Below are positions 22,388-30,690 of a stretch of DNA of 64,000 nucleotides, piece after piece. Location: contig JAFLCS010000004.1 in NCBI GenBank assembly GCA_017302105.1, forward strand, positions 186,001 through 250,000, in the 5' to 3' direction. Positions within the stretch are counted from its first letter, which is position 1; every line of letters starts with the position of its first letter. Made by a program: the position numbers and the translations under genes. This DNA comes from Caulobacterales bacterium. Lineage in GTDB: Bacteria > Pseudomonadota > Alphaproteobacteria > Caulobacterales > Caulobacteraceae. Under the pieces are notes generated by a model. It had not been told where the DNA came from and did not search any database. It saw nothing but the letters and a program-made list of their open reading frames with translations.

Positions 22388-23239
22388 TCAAGCCGCCTCG
22401 AAACTCAGCGGCTCACCCCAGAACTGGGCCACCAGGTCCGATTGCCGGCCGGGCGTCCCGGTGGTCAGGAATAGCCGCTGGGCCGATCGGCCCAGATCAT
22501 AGTCCGGGTGTCGTTCAAAATAGCGATCCAGCGCATCGGCCGTCGCCGAGGGCTGATGGATCAGGGGCGTACCCTCGGGAAGGGCCTCGGCGAAGAGCGG
22601 CGCAACGATCTCGTAGTGGGTGCAGCCCAGAATGGCCTTGTCGGGGTGGCGGCCAATGCGCCGACGCAGGGCGTCGACATGATCGGCGACGACAATCCTG
22701 AGTTCTTCCACCGGCGCACCCAGCTCGATCAGTCCGGCCAAGCCTGGGCACGGCTCGGAGAAGGCCGCCAGATCTTCGCGCCGCTTCTGGATCTCGATTT
22801 CATAGACCTGACTCATGGCCGTAGCTGCGGTGCAGAAGACGCCCAGGATTTCCAGCTTCTCGATCTTGCCGTCGCCTGGGGACGCCTGATGCTCCCACGA
22901 CCGGCCTGTCGCCGCCTCGATGGTGGGAACGATGATGCCCAGAGCGTTCAGGTTTCGACCGGTCTCGCGCCGATACTGTGGCAACCAGACCTGTTGCAGA
23001 CGGCGCAACGCAATCGCCGAGGCCGTGTTGCAGGCCAGAACGGCCACATCAGCCCCGGCCTCAAACAGGCGCTGGCAGCCAGCCTGGGTCAGGCTGACGA
23101 TGTCCTCGCCACCCAGCCCGCCGTAGGGTGCATGGGCCTGGTCCGCCAGATAGACGAAGTCTGCCTCAGGGAAGCGGTCCACCAGCTTGCGGTGCACCGT
23201 CAGCCCGCCGACCCCGGAATCGAAAACGCCTATTGCCAT
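22388..23239 (-). CDS. murI: Glutamate racemase
   Basis: A 283-residue cofactor-independent racemase supplying D-glutamate for peptidoglycan. Catalytic features are DSGVGGL at the N-terminus (Asp7), Cys70 in VLACNTAS and the second catalytic cysteine in AILGCTHYE near 204. Start MAIGVFDSG at 23239 is the family-typical N-terminus; a longer open frame to 23317 adds unrelated residues. The ribosome binding site is weak. Divergent from the M3 peptidase gene across 184 bases. Confidence 0.95.
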   Translation of the reverse strand: MAIGVFDSGVGGLTVHRKLVDRFPEADFVYLADQAHAPYGGLGGEDIVSLTQAGCQRLFEAGADVAVLACNTASAIALRRLQQVWLPQYRRETGRNLNALGIIVPTIEAATGRSWEHQASPGDGKIEKLEILGVFCTAATAMSQVYEIEIQKRREDLAAFSEPCPGLAGLIELGAPVEELRIVVADHVDALRRRIGRHPDKAILGCTHYEIVAPLFAEALPEGTPLIHQPSATADALDRYFERHPDYDLGRSAQRLFLTTGTPGRQSDLVAQFWGEPLSFEAA

Positions 23240-23423
23240 GGCGCGGCCTAATAGCCGGGTTTGGCCTTCAAGGGGAGGGGTCGGCATCGCGCCGTGTGGC
23301 AAGCGCTGTTGCAACATTACGGGCCATACAGATGACGCGCCCGGATCATCCCGCTAGGCTGGGCATTGAACAGGCCTGAACAGCGCGCCGGATGAGCGTG
23401 TGGCCGCGAAGAGAGGATGCTCC

Positions 23424-25565
23424 ATGAACAGACGTCAGATGATCATCACCAGCGCCGGCGTGCTCGCCGTGACCGCCACCGGCTGCGCCAGCACGGCGGC
23501 ACCGGGCGGTCCGGCCCCGACCCCAGGCCCGGTCCTGGTTGGCAACGTCCTAGCCGACCCGTGGTCCGGCCCCTATCAGGGTGTCCCGCCATGGGATCAG
23601 GTGACGGTCGATCTGTTGCGTGATGCGCTCAATCGCGGCATCGACGTCCAGCGCGCCGAAGTCGCCGCAATTGTCGGCAATTCCGAGCCGGCGACCTTCG
23701 ACAACACCCTGCTGGCGCTTGAGCGCTCGGGGGAGCATCTGGACCGCGCCGGGTCGATCTTCGGTGTCATGGCCGGCAATATCGGCACGCCGGAATGGCA
23801 GGCGCTGAACCGCGAGATGTCGCCGATCCTGGCGGCCGCCAGTGATGAGATCACCTTTAACGACGCCCTGTTCCAGCGCATTCGTCACGTTCATGAAACC
23901 GCCGCCGCCGCCGGCCTGACTGCACCTCAGGCCCGTCTGACCGAGCGCGCCTATCAGCGCCTGGTCCGCAACGGCGCCGCGCTCGACGCTGCCGGCAAGG
24001 AAGAGCTGGGCCGCATCAACCAGGCCTTGTCGAACGCCTTCACCAGCTTCCAGCAGAAGGTCGTCGCCGACGAGCAGCTGTTCACCCAATTCACCGCTGA
24101 GGCCGAGGTCGCCGGCCTGCCGGATTCCAACAAGTCCGCCGCCGCCGACGCCGCGCGCAGCCGCGAGATGGACGGCTGGGTCATCGCCAACACCCGCTCG
24201 GCGGTCGATCCGTTCCTGACCTTCGCCGACGACCGGGCCAAGCGCGAGGTGATCTGGCGCAAGTTCGTCAATCGCGGTGACAACGGCGACGCCAACGACA
24301 CCAACGCCACCATCGCCGAGATCCTGGACCTGCGGGCCCAGCGCGCCCGTCTGCTGGGCTACGAGACCCACGCCCATTGGCGGATGCAGGACACTATGGC
24401 CGGAACGCCCCAGGCCGCGATGGACCTGATGATGCGCGTCTGGCCGCCGGCCGTCGCCCGCGTCGGCGAAGAGGTCGCGGAGATGCGCGAAGTTGCCGGC
24501 CACGACATCGAGCCGTGGGACTATCTGTACTACCTCGAAAAGGTCCGCAAAGCCCGCTACGACCTCGATCAGAACGACCTGAAGCCCTACTTCGAACTGA
24601 CCGCGATGAAGCGCGGGATGTTCTACATGGCCGAGCGCCTGTACGGCATGGTCTTCACCCCGATCCCGGACGGAACCATCCCGGTCTTCAACCCGGATGT
24701 GAAGACCTTCGAAGTCACCGATCGCGACACCGGCCGGCACATCGGCGTCTTCTATTCGGACGACTTCGCCCGCTCCGGCAAGCGTTCGGGTGCCTGGATG
24801 ACGACCTATCGCGGCCACTCCAACCTGGACGGCCACGAAACCAACGTCCTGGCCTCGAACAACAACAACTTCATCAAGGCCCCGGCCGGCGAGCCGCTGT
24901 TGATCTCACTGGACGACACCCAGACCCTGTTCCACGAGTTCGGCCACGCCATCCATTACCTGTTGTCGAACGTCAGCTATCCCAGCCTGGGCGGCGTGCC
25001 GCGCGACTTCGTGGAATATCCGTCCCAGGTCCATGAGAAGTGGGTCCTGACCCAGCCGATCCTGGATCAGTTCGCCCGTCACCACGCCACCGGCGAGGCC
25101 ATGCCCCAGGCGCTGCTGGACAAGATCGAGGCCTCTTCGACCTTCGCCGAGGGCTATGCGACGGTCAGCTATCTGTCGTCGGCCCTGGTCGACATGGATC
25201 TGCACAATCGCGCCACCGCCGTGACCGACCCGAACGCCTTCGAGCGTGAGAGCCTGGACCGTATCGGGATGCCGCGCGAGATCGTCATGCGGCACCGCCT
25301 GCCCCAGTTCAATCACCTGTTCACGTCCGACGCCTATTCGGCCGGCTACTACAGCTATCTGTGGTCTGAGGTGATGGACGCTGACACCTGGGCAGCCTTC
25401 ATGGAGGCCGGCGATCCGTTCGATCCGGAGACCGCGCGCCGCTTCAAGGAGATCATCCTGGCCCCGGGTAACACCACCGACCGGGCCGAGGCCTATCGCC
25501 AGTTCCGAGGCCGCAACCCGGACGTGACAGCTCTGCTGCGCACGCGGGGATTCCCGACCGGCTAG
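23424..25565 (+). CDS. dcp: M3 family metallopeptidase (peptidyl-dipeptidase Dcp-like)
   Basis: A 713-residue zinc peptidase of the thimet/Dcp family that trims short peptides. The zinc motif HEFGH is at 504-508, followed by AIHYLLSN, and the third ligand glutamate lies in the segment ending DFVEYPSQVHEKW. Unlike cytoplasmic Dcp, this one starts MNRRQMIITSAGVLAVTATGCAST, a Tat- or lipoprotein-like signal with a possible acylated Cys, so an exported form is likely. ATG at 23424 with GAGAGGA upstream. A strong intrinsic terminator follows. Dcp versus oligopeptidase A is decided mainly on overall resemblance, so the symbol is tentative. Confidence 0.9.
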   Translation: MNRRQMIITSAGVLAVTATGCASTAAPGGPAPTPGPVLVGNVLADPWSGPYQGVPPWDQVTVDLLRDALNRGIDVQRAEVAAIVGNSEPATFDNTLLALERSGEHLDRAGSIFGVMAGNIGTPEWQALNREMSPILAAASDEITFNDALFQRIRHVHETAAAAGLTAPQARLTERAYQRLVRNGAALDAAGKEELGRINQALSNAFTSFQQKVVADEQLFTQFTAEAEVAGLPDSNKSAAADAARSREMDGWVIANTRSAVDPFLTFADDRAKREVIWRKFVNRGDNGDANDTNATIAEILDLRAQRARLLGYETHAHWRMQDTMAGTPQAAMDLMMRVWPPAVARVGEEVAEMREVAGHDIEPWDYLYYLEKVRKARYDLDQNDLKPYFELTAMKRGMFYMAERLYGMVFTPIPDGTIPVFNPDVKTFEVTDRDTGRHIGVFYSDDFARSGKRSGAWMTTYRGHSNLDGHETNVLASNNNNFIKAPAGEPLLISLDDTQTLFHEFGHAIHYLLSNVSYPSLGGVPRDFVEYPSQVHEKWVLTQPILDQFARHHATGEAMPQALLDKIEASSTFAEGYATVSYLSSALVDMDLHNRATAVTDPNAFERESLDRIGMPREIVMRHRLPQFNHLFTSDAYSAGYYSYLWSEVMDADTWAAFMEAGDPFDPETARRFKEIILAPGNTTDRAEAYRQFRGRNPDVTALLRTRGFPTG

Positions 25566-25586
25566 GTCGGCCTGCAGCCAGACATG

Positions 25587-25615
25587 AAAAGGGTCGCTTC
25601 GGCGACCCTTTTTTC
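25587..25615 (+). terminator. Rho-independent terminator after the M3 peptidase gene
   Basis: A perfect hairpin AAAAGGGTCGC, loop TTCG, GCGACCCTTTTTT. Because the stem has A's on the 5' side and T's on the 3' side, it can also stop the convergent Smr transcript arriving from the other strand. Confidence 0.92.
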
Positions 25616-25621
25616 TTGGTT

Positions 25622-26158
25622 TCAGCCCGACCGACGCAAGGTGATGTAGAGCGCGCCTTCGCCGCCGTGCCGGCGATGGGCGCTCGACACGCCCGAGACG
25701 ATCAGCCTCAGCGGCGGATGCGCGATCCAGTCGGCCACCGAGGCGCGGATCACGCCCGGCGTCCCGCGTGAGCCTTTGCCCGTGACCACCAGCACAGCCC
25801 GAAAGCCGCGCGCCTGGGCCGTCAGCAAAAAGGATGTCAGGGCGTCCTGGGCCTGAAACCGCGACAGGCCATGCAGGTCGATGCGGGCCTCGATCGGGTC
25901 GCGCTCCCGCGCCAGCCGCCGCTGACGGCGCGGCTCCAGCTCATGCGGGGCCGCATGAGCAGTCGGACGAGCCGGCGGCGGTGGCGACTGGACGACCGGC
26001 TTGGCCAGCTTGGCCGGCTTGATGAAACGCGGTGGTGCCTGCGGCGCGGGCTCAGGCTGCGGCTCCGCTTCGGCACGCCGCGCCCTGGCCTTGTCCAGCG
26101 TCCGTTCGACCCGGCTCCACAGCCGGCGGTCCTCGCGGGTCAGCGGGCGCCGGCCCAT
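25622..26158 (-). CDS. Smr-domain protein
   Basis: A 178-residue protein with a C-terminal Smr (small MutS-related) domain at about 88-175, a nuclease-like fold. Its signatures DLHGLSRFQAQDAL and VVTGKGSRG are complete. The N-terminal half is a basic, proline- and alanine-rich linker, common in alphaproteobacterial Smr proteins. It follows the mini-XRE gene by 2 bases and is therefore likely the last gene of the reverse operon beginning near 27.2 kb. Nucleic-acid substrate unknown. Confidence 0.88.
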   Translation of the reverse strand: MGRRPLTREDRRLWSRVERTLDKARARRAEAEPQPEPAPQAPPRFIKPAKLAKPVVQSPPPPARPTAHAAPHELEPRRQRRLARERDPIEARIDLHGLSRFQAQDALTSFLLTAQARGFRAVLVVTGKGSRGTPGVIRASVADWIAHPPLRLIVSGVSSAHRRHGGEGALYITLRRSG

Positions 26159-26160
26159 GC

Positions 26161-26406
26161 TCAGGCCGCATCCCGATCATCATCATCGGCCACCCCGAGC
26201 GGGCCGGGCTCAAAGGAAATCAGGTCGCCGGGCTGGCAGTCCAGCTCGCGACAGAGCGCATCCAGCGTTGTGAAACGCACAGCGCGCGCCTTGCCGGTCT
26301 TGAGAATTGACAGGTTGGCCAGGGTCACACCGACACGGTCGGCCAGCTCGGTCAGCGACATCCGCCGCTCCAGCAGCATCCGGTCCAGGTTCACGCGAAT
26401 GGCCAT
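26161..26406 (-). CDS. Mini XRE/Cro-type regulator (YozG-like), module 1
   Basis: An 81-residue DNA-binding protein that is little more than one helix-turn-helix. Residues 1-63 form the domain: RMSLTELADRVGVTLANLSILKTGKARAVRFTTLDALCRELDCQPGDLI is the typical YozG/Cro order (the recognition helix is around LANLSILK). The last 12 residues are acidic. Its ATG overlaps the TGA of the upstream DUF2975 gene in ATGA (26405-26408 region), so translation is probably coupled. About 30 of its first 66 residues match the regulator at 63242-63484. Autoregulation of the promoter near 27.28 kb is a reasonable guess. Confidence 0.88.
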   Translation of the reverse strand: MAIRVNLDRMLLERRMSLTELADRVGVTLANLSILKTGKARAVRFTTLDALCRELDCQPGDLISFEPGPLGVADDDDRDAA

Positions 26407-26939
26407 CAGATCGTCAACTCCTGCTCGTGACGCAGACGCGCGCCCTCACGAACAACCTCGGACAGGACGAAGATCGTCAGGACCGAGAAAACCGGCACCA
26501 CCAGGTCGCCCGGATCCAGCATGACGTCGGACTGCGGATAGATCAGTGACAGCAGCGGTCCAAATGCGATCTGCATTCCGATCACCCCCGCCAGGGCGAA
26601 GACGATGTGGCGAAGTCGTCGAACATTTTCCAGATCGAACGGATCCCCGGCCGCCAAGGTCCGAAACACCCACCGCAGTCGATGAAGAATGAAAAGGAAG
26701 GCCAGCAGATAGCCAATGGCAAAGACCAGCACATAGGCCAGGAGCTCGCGGGTCAGGGGAGCGTCGATCGGGCCTGACGAGCTGTCCAGGGTCACGTCGA
26801 ACCGGTCCAGCGGAATGAAGAAGCTGAAGATGAAGCCGCCGATCACGACCGCCACCAGCAACCACAGCACCCAGTAGGCGACATCCAGTGCGATCTTCAG
26901 CAGGCTGGAGATGGATCCAGGTCCAAGCGCTCGTACCAC
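26406..26939 (-). CDS. DUF2975 four-helix membrane protein, module 1
   Basis: A 177-residue inner-membrane protein of the DUF2975 family. Four hydrophobic helices are visible at about 15-37 (VLWLLVAVVIGGFIFSFF), 65-88 (LAYVLVFAIGYLLAFLFIL), 112-135 (IVFALAGVIGMQIAFGPLL) and 145-163. Between helices two and three is the family segment TLAAGDPFDLENVRRLRHI. The GTG at 26939 is chosen for the AGGGAGGGGTG upstream; an ATG at 27014 would add a basic non-hydrophobic lead. It is coupled by ATGA to the mini-XRE gene. Function unknown; the constant pairing suggests the membrane protein modulates, or is regulated by, the XRE protein. Confidence 0.85.
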   Translation of the reverse strand: MVRALGPGSISSLLKIALDVAYWVLWLLVAVVIGGFIFSFFIPLDRFDVTLDSSSGPIDAPLTRELLAYVLVFAIGYLLAFLFILHRLRWVFRTLAAGDPFDLENVRRLRHIVFALAGVIGMQIAFGPLLSLIYPQSDVMLDPGDLVVPVFSVLTIFVLSEVVREGARLRHEQELTI

Positions 26940-27051
26940 GTTACACCCCTCCCTGGCCCGTCTTGCCCCGTCCGGCGGCACCCGCCCGGAAACCGGGCCG
27001 GGTGCGCACGGCATATAGGCGAAGACCGGCGTCTTGTCGCAATGCCCAGGC

Positions 27052-27168
27052 TCAGATGCTCTGGATCAGGGAGGCGAGCAAGGCCAGCGGCAGACCCGCC
27101 AGCATGACAGCGTTGACCAGGGTCATGCCGATTTTCTCGATCCAGATGGACGCATTCATGGTTTGCAT
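27052..27168 (-). CDS. 38-residue single-helix membrane peptide
   Basis: A short open frame starting MQTMNASIWIEKIGM, then a hydrophobic helix of about 20 residues (LVNAVMLAGLPLALLASLI) and ending QSI. The ATG at 27168 has GGAGACTG eight bases upstream, and a good promoter lies about 90 bases before it. It is the first open frame of the reverse operon leading to the DUF2975 and XRE genes, 112 bases ahead of the former. I do not recognise the family. Composition (one amphipathic lead plus one TM helix) supports a real membrane miniprotein, but such a short frame could also be chance. Confidence 0.5.
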   Translation of the reverse strand: MQTMNASIWIEKIGMTLVNAVMLAGLPLALLASLIQSI

Positions 27169-27253
27169 TGTCAGTCTCCGGTGTCTTGAGCCGAGGCTCC
27201 AGTTTGCGCCGAGAGGGGGAAGGTCGTGGGGACCGCAAGAACGCCTCGGCTCC

Positions 27254-27317
27254 GTTCTTGCCGTTTATCAATATGGCCTTATCGAAAAACGGGCAAGAAC
27301 ATTATCGTTTTTCGATA
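27254..27317. promoter_or_regulatory. Dyad-rich divergent control region (candidate XRE operator)
   Basis: This region separates the micro-ORF/DUF2975/XRE operon (reverse) from rdgB (forward). A 12-base perfect inverted repeat TATCGAAAAACG (27280-27291) / CGTTTTTCGATA (27306-27317) is nested with a second one, GTTCTTGC (27254-27261) / GCAAGAAC (27293-27300). The right arm itself lies in TATCG-T5-CGATA (27303-27317). TATCG boxes begin at 27280 and 27303, 23 bases or about two helical turns apart. The layout suits cooperative binding of a small dimeric XRE protein, and the product of 26161-26406 is the obvious candidate. Binding is inferred. Confidence 0.55.
27268..27296 (-). promoter_or_regulatory. 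Sigma-70-like promoter for the micro-ORF/DUF2975/XRE operon
   Basis: Read on the reverse strand: -35 TTGCCC (27296-27291), a 17-base spacer, -10 TATTGA (27273-27268). One TATCG box sits in the spacer and the other just upstream of the -35, so a repressor bound there would block polymerase. The predicted start near 27260 leaves about 90 bases of leader before the 38-residue frame. Confidence 0.5.
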
Positions 27318-27358
27318 TTAAACTTTCGCAATGGATGAATCGTCTGTAAGGCGCGGAC

Positions 27359-27955
27359 ATGAAACCCAGACTGACAAAGGGGTCGCGCCTGGTGGTGGCG
27401 ACCCATAATCCCGGCAAGGCACGCGAGATCGCCGCCCTTCTCGGCGGCGATTTCGAGGTTCTGAGTGCGGACCAGGCCGGCGTGCCCGAGCCCGAGGAGA
27501 CGGAATCGACCTTCATCGGCAATGCCGTGCTGAAGGCTCGCCATGCGGCCCTGACCAGTGGCCAGCCGGCCCTGGCCGACGATTCCGGCCTGTCGGTGCG
27601 CTCCCTGGCCGGCCAGCCGGGCATCTATTCCGCCCGCTGGGCCGGTCCGACCAAGGACTTCAGCGTCGCCATGGCCCGGGTCGAACAGGAGCTGGCGGGC
27701 GCGACGGATCGCTCGGCCTTCTTTACCTGTGCCCTGGCCGTGGCCTGGCCCGACGGCTCGGCCTTCGCCGTGGAAGGCATCGTCGAGGGCGACCTGGTGT
27801 TCCCGCCTCGCGGCACCCGAGGCTTCGGCTATGATCCGATCTTTGTGCCCCGGGGCGGCCGGGAGACGTTCGGCGAGATGGACCCGCTCGCCAAGGAGGC
27901 CATCAGCCACCGCACCCGCGCCTTCGCCCAGCTGCGGGCCGCCTTGATTGACTGA
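27359..27955 (+). CDS. rdgB: XTP/dITP diphosphatase (non-canonical purine NTPase)
   Basis: A 198-residue Ham1/RdgB enzyme that hydrolyses ITP, dITP and XTP to monophosphates, keeping deaminated purines out of nucleic acids. Signatures: [13 protein letters not shown] at the N-terminus, [45 protein letters not shown] and SHRTRAF near the end, all in the standard order. The ATG at 27359 is followed by a basic lead. The downstream hemW begins inside the last codons of rdgB, so the two form an operon. Confidence 0.95.
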   Translation: MKPRLTKGSRLVVATHNPGKAREIAALLGGDFEVLSADQAGVPEPEETESTFIGNAVLKARHAALTSGQPALADDSGLSVRSLAGQPGIYSARWAGPTKDFSVAMARVEQELAGATDRSAFFTCALAVAWPDGSAFAVEGIVEGDLVFPPRGTRGFGYDPIFVPRGGRETFGEMDPLAKEAISHRTRAFAQLRAALID

Positions 27956-29090
27956 GCCGGCCGCCCTCGCCGTCTATCTGCACTGGCCGTATTGCGCGCG
28001 GATCTGTCCGTATTGCGATTTCAACGTCTATCGGGATCGGGGACGAGCAGTCGAGCAGGCGCAACTGGTGCAGGCCATGCTGGCTGACCTGAAGCACCAG
28101 ACCGAGTCCCTGGGTCCACGCCGACTGGCTTCGATCTTCTTCGGCGGCGGCACGCCGTCGCTGATGGAGCCCGCCGCCGCTGCCCGGCTGATCGAGCTGG
28201 CCCGCCATCTGTTTCCGACAGGCGATACTGTCGAGATCACCCTGGAAGCCAATCCGACCGACGCAGAGACCGCACGCTACCGCGCCTTCGCCGAGGCCGG
28301 GATCAATCGCCTCTCGCTGGGAGTCCAGTCTCTGGACGACACGGCCCTCAGATTCCTGGGCCGCGACCATTCCGCCGATGAGGCGCGGCGCGCCATCGAG
28401 GCGGCGCAGGCGACCTTCGGACGGGTATCCGTCGATATGATCTATGCGCGTCCCGACCAGAGCGCCGAAGCCTGGCGCACCGAGCTGGAAGCCGTCATCG
28501 CGCTCGGGCCGGAACACATTTCACCGTATCAACTGACGATCGAAGCCGGGACGGCCTTCGGCCGGGCCTACGGTCGTGGCACCCTGGTTCCGCCCGACGA
28601 AGACATCCAGGAAGACCTCTTCGACCAGACCCAGACGATCCTGAACGGGGCCGGGTTCGAGGCCTATGAGGTGTCTAACCATGCCCGCGGTCCAGGGGCG
28701 CAATCCGCGCATAATCTGAATGTCTGGCGAGGTATGGACTACGTTGGAATCGGACCCGGTGCCCATGGCCGGCTGACGCTCGCTGGAGCGCGAACGGCCA
28801 CCGTCACCCACCGGCGGGTGGCGGATTACCTTGCGGCGGTCGAAGCGACCGGCACCGGCTGGGCCGAGACGGACACCCTGTCACCCGTGGAGGCCGCCGA
28901 AGAGCGCCTCATGCTGGGCCTGCGAACGACCGAGGGCGTCGCACTTCGGGATATTGCAGCGCTCGACCTGGACGCCCGGATCACGGACCTGTCCAGCGAT
29001 GGGTTCTTGACCGCCGAACGCGGTCGCCTCGCCGCCACGCCACGCGGCCGCAAGGTTCTGGATTCCGTGGTGCGGGCGTTGCTGGTCTAG
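27948..29090 (+). CDS. hemW: Radical SAM heme chaperone HemW
   Basis: A 380-residue radical SAM protein of the HemW (HemN-like) group, which carries heme to respiratory enzymes; it is not a coproporphyrinogen oxidase. The cluster motif CxxxCxxC is at Cys16, Cys20, Cys23 ([11 protein letters not shown]), preceded by YLHWP, the HemW hallmark. SAM-binding motifs [11 protein letters not shown] and NRLSLGVQS follow, and the C-terminal HemN domain covers about 300-375. The start is a TTG at 27948, eight bases inside rdgB, the only sensible start given the conserved N-terminus. Stop shared in CTAG with the convergent neighbour. Confidence 0.93.
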   Translation: MTEPAALAVYLHWPYCARICPYCDFNVYRDRGRAVEQAQLVQAMLADLKHQTESLGPRRLASIFFGGGTPSLMEPAAAARLIELARHLFPTGDTVEITLEANPTDAETARYRAFAEAGINRLSLGVQSLDDTALRFLGRDHSADEARRAIEAAQATFGRVSVDMIYARPDQSAEAWRTELEAVIALGPEHISPYQLTIEAGTAFGRAYGRGTLVPPDEDIQEDLFDQTQTILNGAGFEAYEVSNHARGPGAQSAHNLNVWRGMDYVGIGPGAHGRLTLAGARTATVTHRRVADYLAAVEATGTGWAETDTLSPVEAAEERLMLGLRTTEGVALRDIAALDLDARITDLSSDGFLTAERGRLAATPRGRKVLDSVVRALLV

Positions 29091-29725
29091 TCGTGGCGGT
29101 CCAAGTCAGCCCGCTGCCGGTTGCCATCGGCGATCAACTGACGGGTCCGGGCGATGAGCTCGGGCACCCCCTCCGGACGCAGCCCCGTAGCTTCCAGGCG
29201 ATCCAGCCGAGCTGCCGCCCCCTTGAAGTCCCCGGCTTGACGCTCGGCATTGGCCACAAAGGTCTGAAAGACCGCCCAGGCCTCCGCATTCTCGGCCCGG
29301 AGAGGGTCGCTATCCGCATCGAGCGCCTCTGACAGCGCGCGGACATAGCGCGCGTAGCGCGCACGATCGCCATAGGTCTGCCAGGTCGCGCTCAGCAGAC
29401 GATCCACCCGTGTCCAGGCGTTGGTGCGTCCGAGGGCCGCCTCCGCCAGATTCAGGCGCCAGTAGGAGGTGTCGTCAGCGGCGACCCGCCAGGCCTCGCT
29501 CTCGACCAGAGTCCGGGCGCGCCGGGCCTCCTCAGGTGTCAGTGCGCCAAAGACTGCGGCAATCCGGCATTGGGGGCATTCCGGCAAGGCCAGCGGAAAC
29601 ATCCAGGAGCCCCTGGGCCAGCCATCCAGCGCCCGCCCGAAGATCGAATAGCTGGATGTGCTGACATAGGTGAAGTGAGTCCCGTCAACCGGACAGGTAG
29701 CCTTGACCTCAACCGGCATTCCCAT
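29087..29725 (-). CDS. Uncharacterised protein with N-terminal paired-Cys motifs (DUF2225-like)
   Basis: A 212-residue soluble protein. The first 60 residues hold CPVDGTHF and, about 40 residues on, LPECPQC: a split pair of Cys motifs that could form a zinc site, as in DUF2225 proteins. The remainder is all-helical and alanine/arginine rich (EEARRARTLVESEAW, NAERQAGDFKGAAARLDRLEATG), suggesting TPR-like repeats. ATG at 29725 with AAGGGAGGAC in front; a second ATG at 29719 is possible. No signal peptide. The family assignment is tentative and function unknown. Confidence 0.6.
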   Translation of the reverse strand: MGMPVEVKATCPVDGTHFTYVSTSSYSIFGRALDGWPRGSWMFPLALPECPQCRIAAVFGALTPEEARRARTLVESEAWRVAADDTSYWRLNLAEAALGRTNAWTRVDRLLSATWQTYGDRARYARYVRALSEALDADSDPLRAENAEAWAVFQTFVANAERQAGDFKGAAARLDRLEATGLRPEGVPELIARTRQLIADGNRQRADLDRHD

Positions 29726-29829
29726 GTCGTCCTCCCTTGAGCCTGAAGATGGCAAATGGGGCGTTCGGCGCGCCGGCCAAGCGTCGATCAGCTATCGTCA
29801 GGGCGGTCGGGCACCCGCTATAGGGAGGC

Positions 29830-30690
29830 ATGGCCTTTACCGCGCCGCCGCCCAAACCCGTCTCGCCGGGGCTGTATCTGGTCGCCACCCCGATCGGGAA
29901 CCTGCGCGACATCACTCTGCGGGCGCTGGACGTGCTGGAGGCCGCAGACCTGGTTCTGGCGGAGGACACGCGCGTCACAGCCCGTCTGCTGAATGCCTAT
30001 GGCCTGCGCGCAAAGCTCGCCCGATATGACGAGCACGTCGCCGCGACGGTCGAGGGCCGAGTGCTTGAAGCCCTGGCTGAGGGCCGGGTCATCGCCCAGG
30101 CGTCGGATGCTGGAACGCCCCTGATTTCCGACCCTGGCCAGTCGCTGGCCCGCGCCGCCGCCGAAGCAGGATTTCCTGTCCACCCGATCCCCGGCGCGTC
30201 CAGTGTGCTGGCCGCCCTGTCGATCGCGGGCCTGCCGACCGAACGCTTCCTGTTCACCGGCTTCCTGCCGCCCAAGGCCGGAGCCCGACGCACGCGACTG
30301 GCGGAACTGGCGGCGACACCGGCCACACTCGTCCTTTTCGAAACCGGCCCGCGCCTGAAGGCCTCACTGGCCGACATGGCACAGGTTTTCGGAGGCGACC
30401 GTCCTGCCGCGGTCTGTCGTGAGCTGACCAAGCTGCACGAACAGAGTGTGCGTGGGCCGTTGGAAGATCTGGCGAACGATCCACGGCTGGACGCCCCCAA
30501 GGGCGAGATCGTCGTGGTGATCGGACCCGGCCGCGCCGAAGTCGCCAGCGCCGACGACGCCGACGCGGCCCTGCGTCAGGCGCTGGACCGGCTAAGTCCG
30601 GCCGATGCCGCCTCAGAAGTCGCGCGTCAGCTCGGTCTGAACCGCCGCGATCTGTATCGCCGGGCCATCGCCATGAAAGGCGGGCAATGA
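29830..30690 (+). CDS. rsmI: 16S rRNA 2'-O-methyltransferase RsmI
   Basis: A 286-residue SAM enzyme methylating C1402 of 16S rRNA. Signatures: LYLVATPIGNLRDITLRAL (about 17-35), AEDTRVTARLL, SDAGTPLISDPG, PIPGASSVLAALSIAGLPT and CRELTKLHE. The C-terminal ribosome-binding HTH (DAASEVARQLGLNRRDLYR) is present. The ATG at 29830 is the only in-frame candidate upstream of the conserved region, yet the GGGAGG lies just one base before it and TATAGG about 10 bases before, so a leaderless message is possible. Its stop overlaps yraN in ATGA. Confidence 0.94.
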   Translation: MAFTAPPPKPVSPGLYLVATPIGNLRDITLRALDVLEAADLVLAEDTRVTARLLNAYGLRAKLARYDEHVAATVEGRVLEALAEGRVIAQASDAGTPLISDPGQSLARAAAEAGFPVHPIPGASSVLAALSIAGLPTERFLFTGFLPPKAGARRTRLAELAATPATLVLFETGPRLKASLADMAQVFGGDRPAAVCRELTKLHEQSVRGPLEDLANDPRLDAPKGEIVVVIGPGRAEVASADDADAALRQALDRLSPADAASEVARQLGLNRRDLYRRAIAMKGGQ

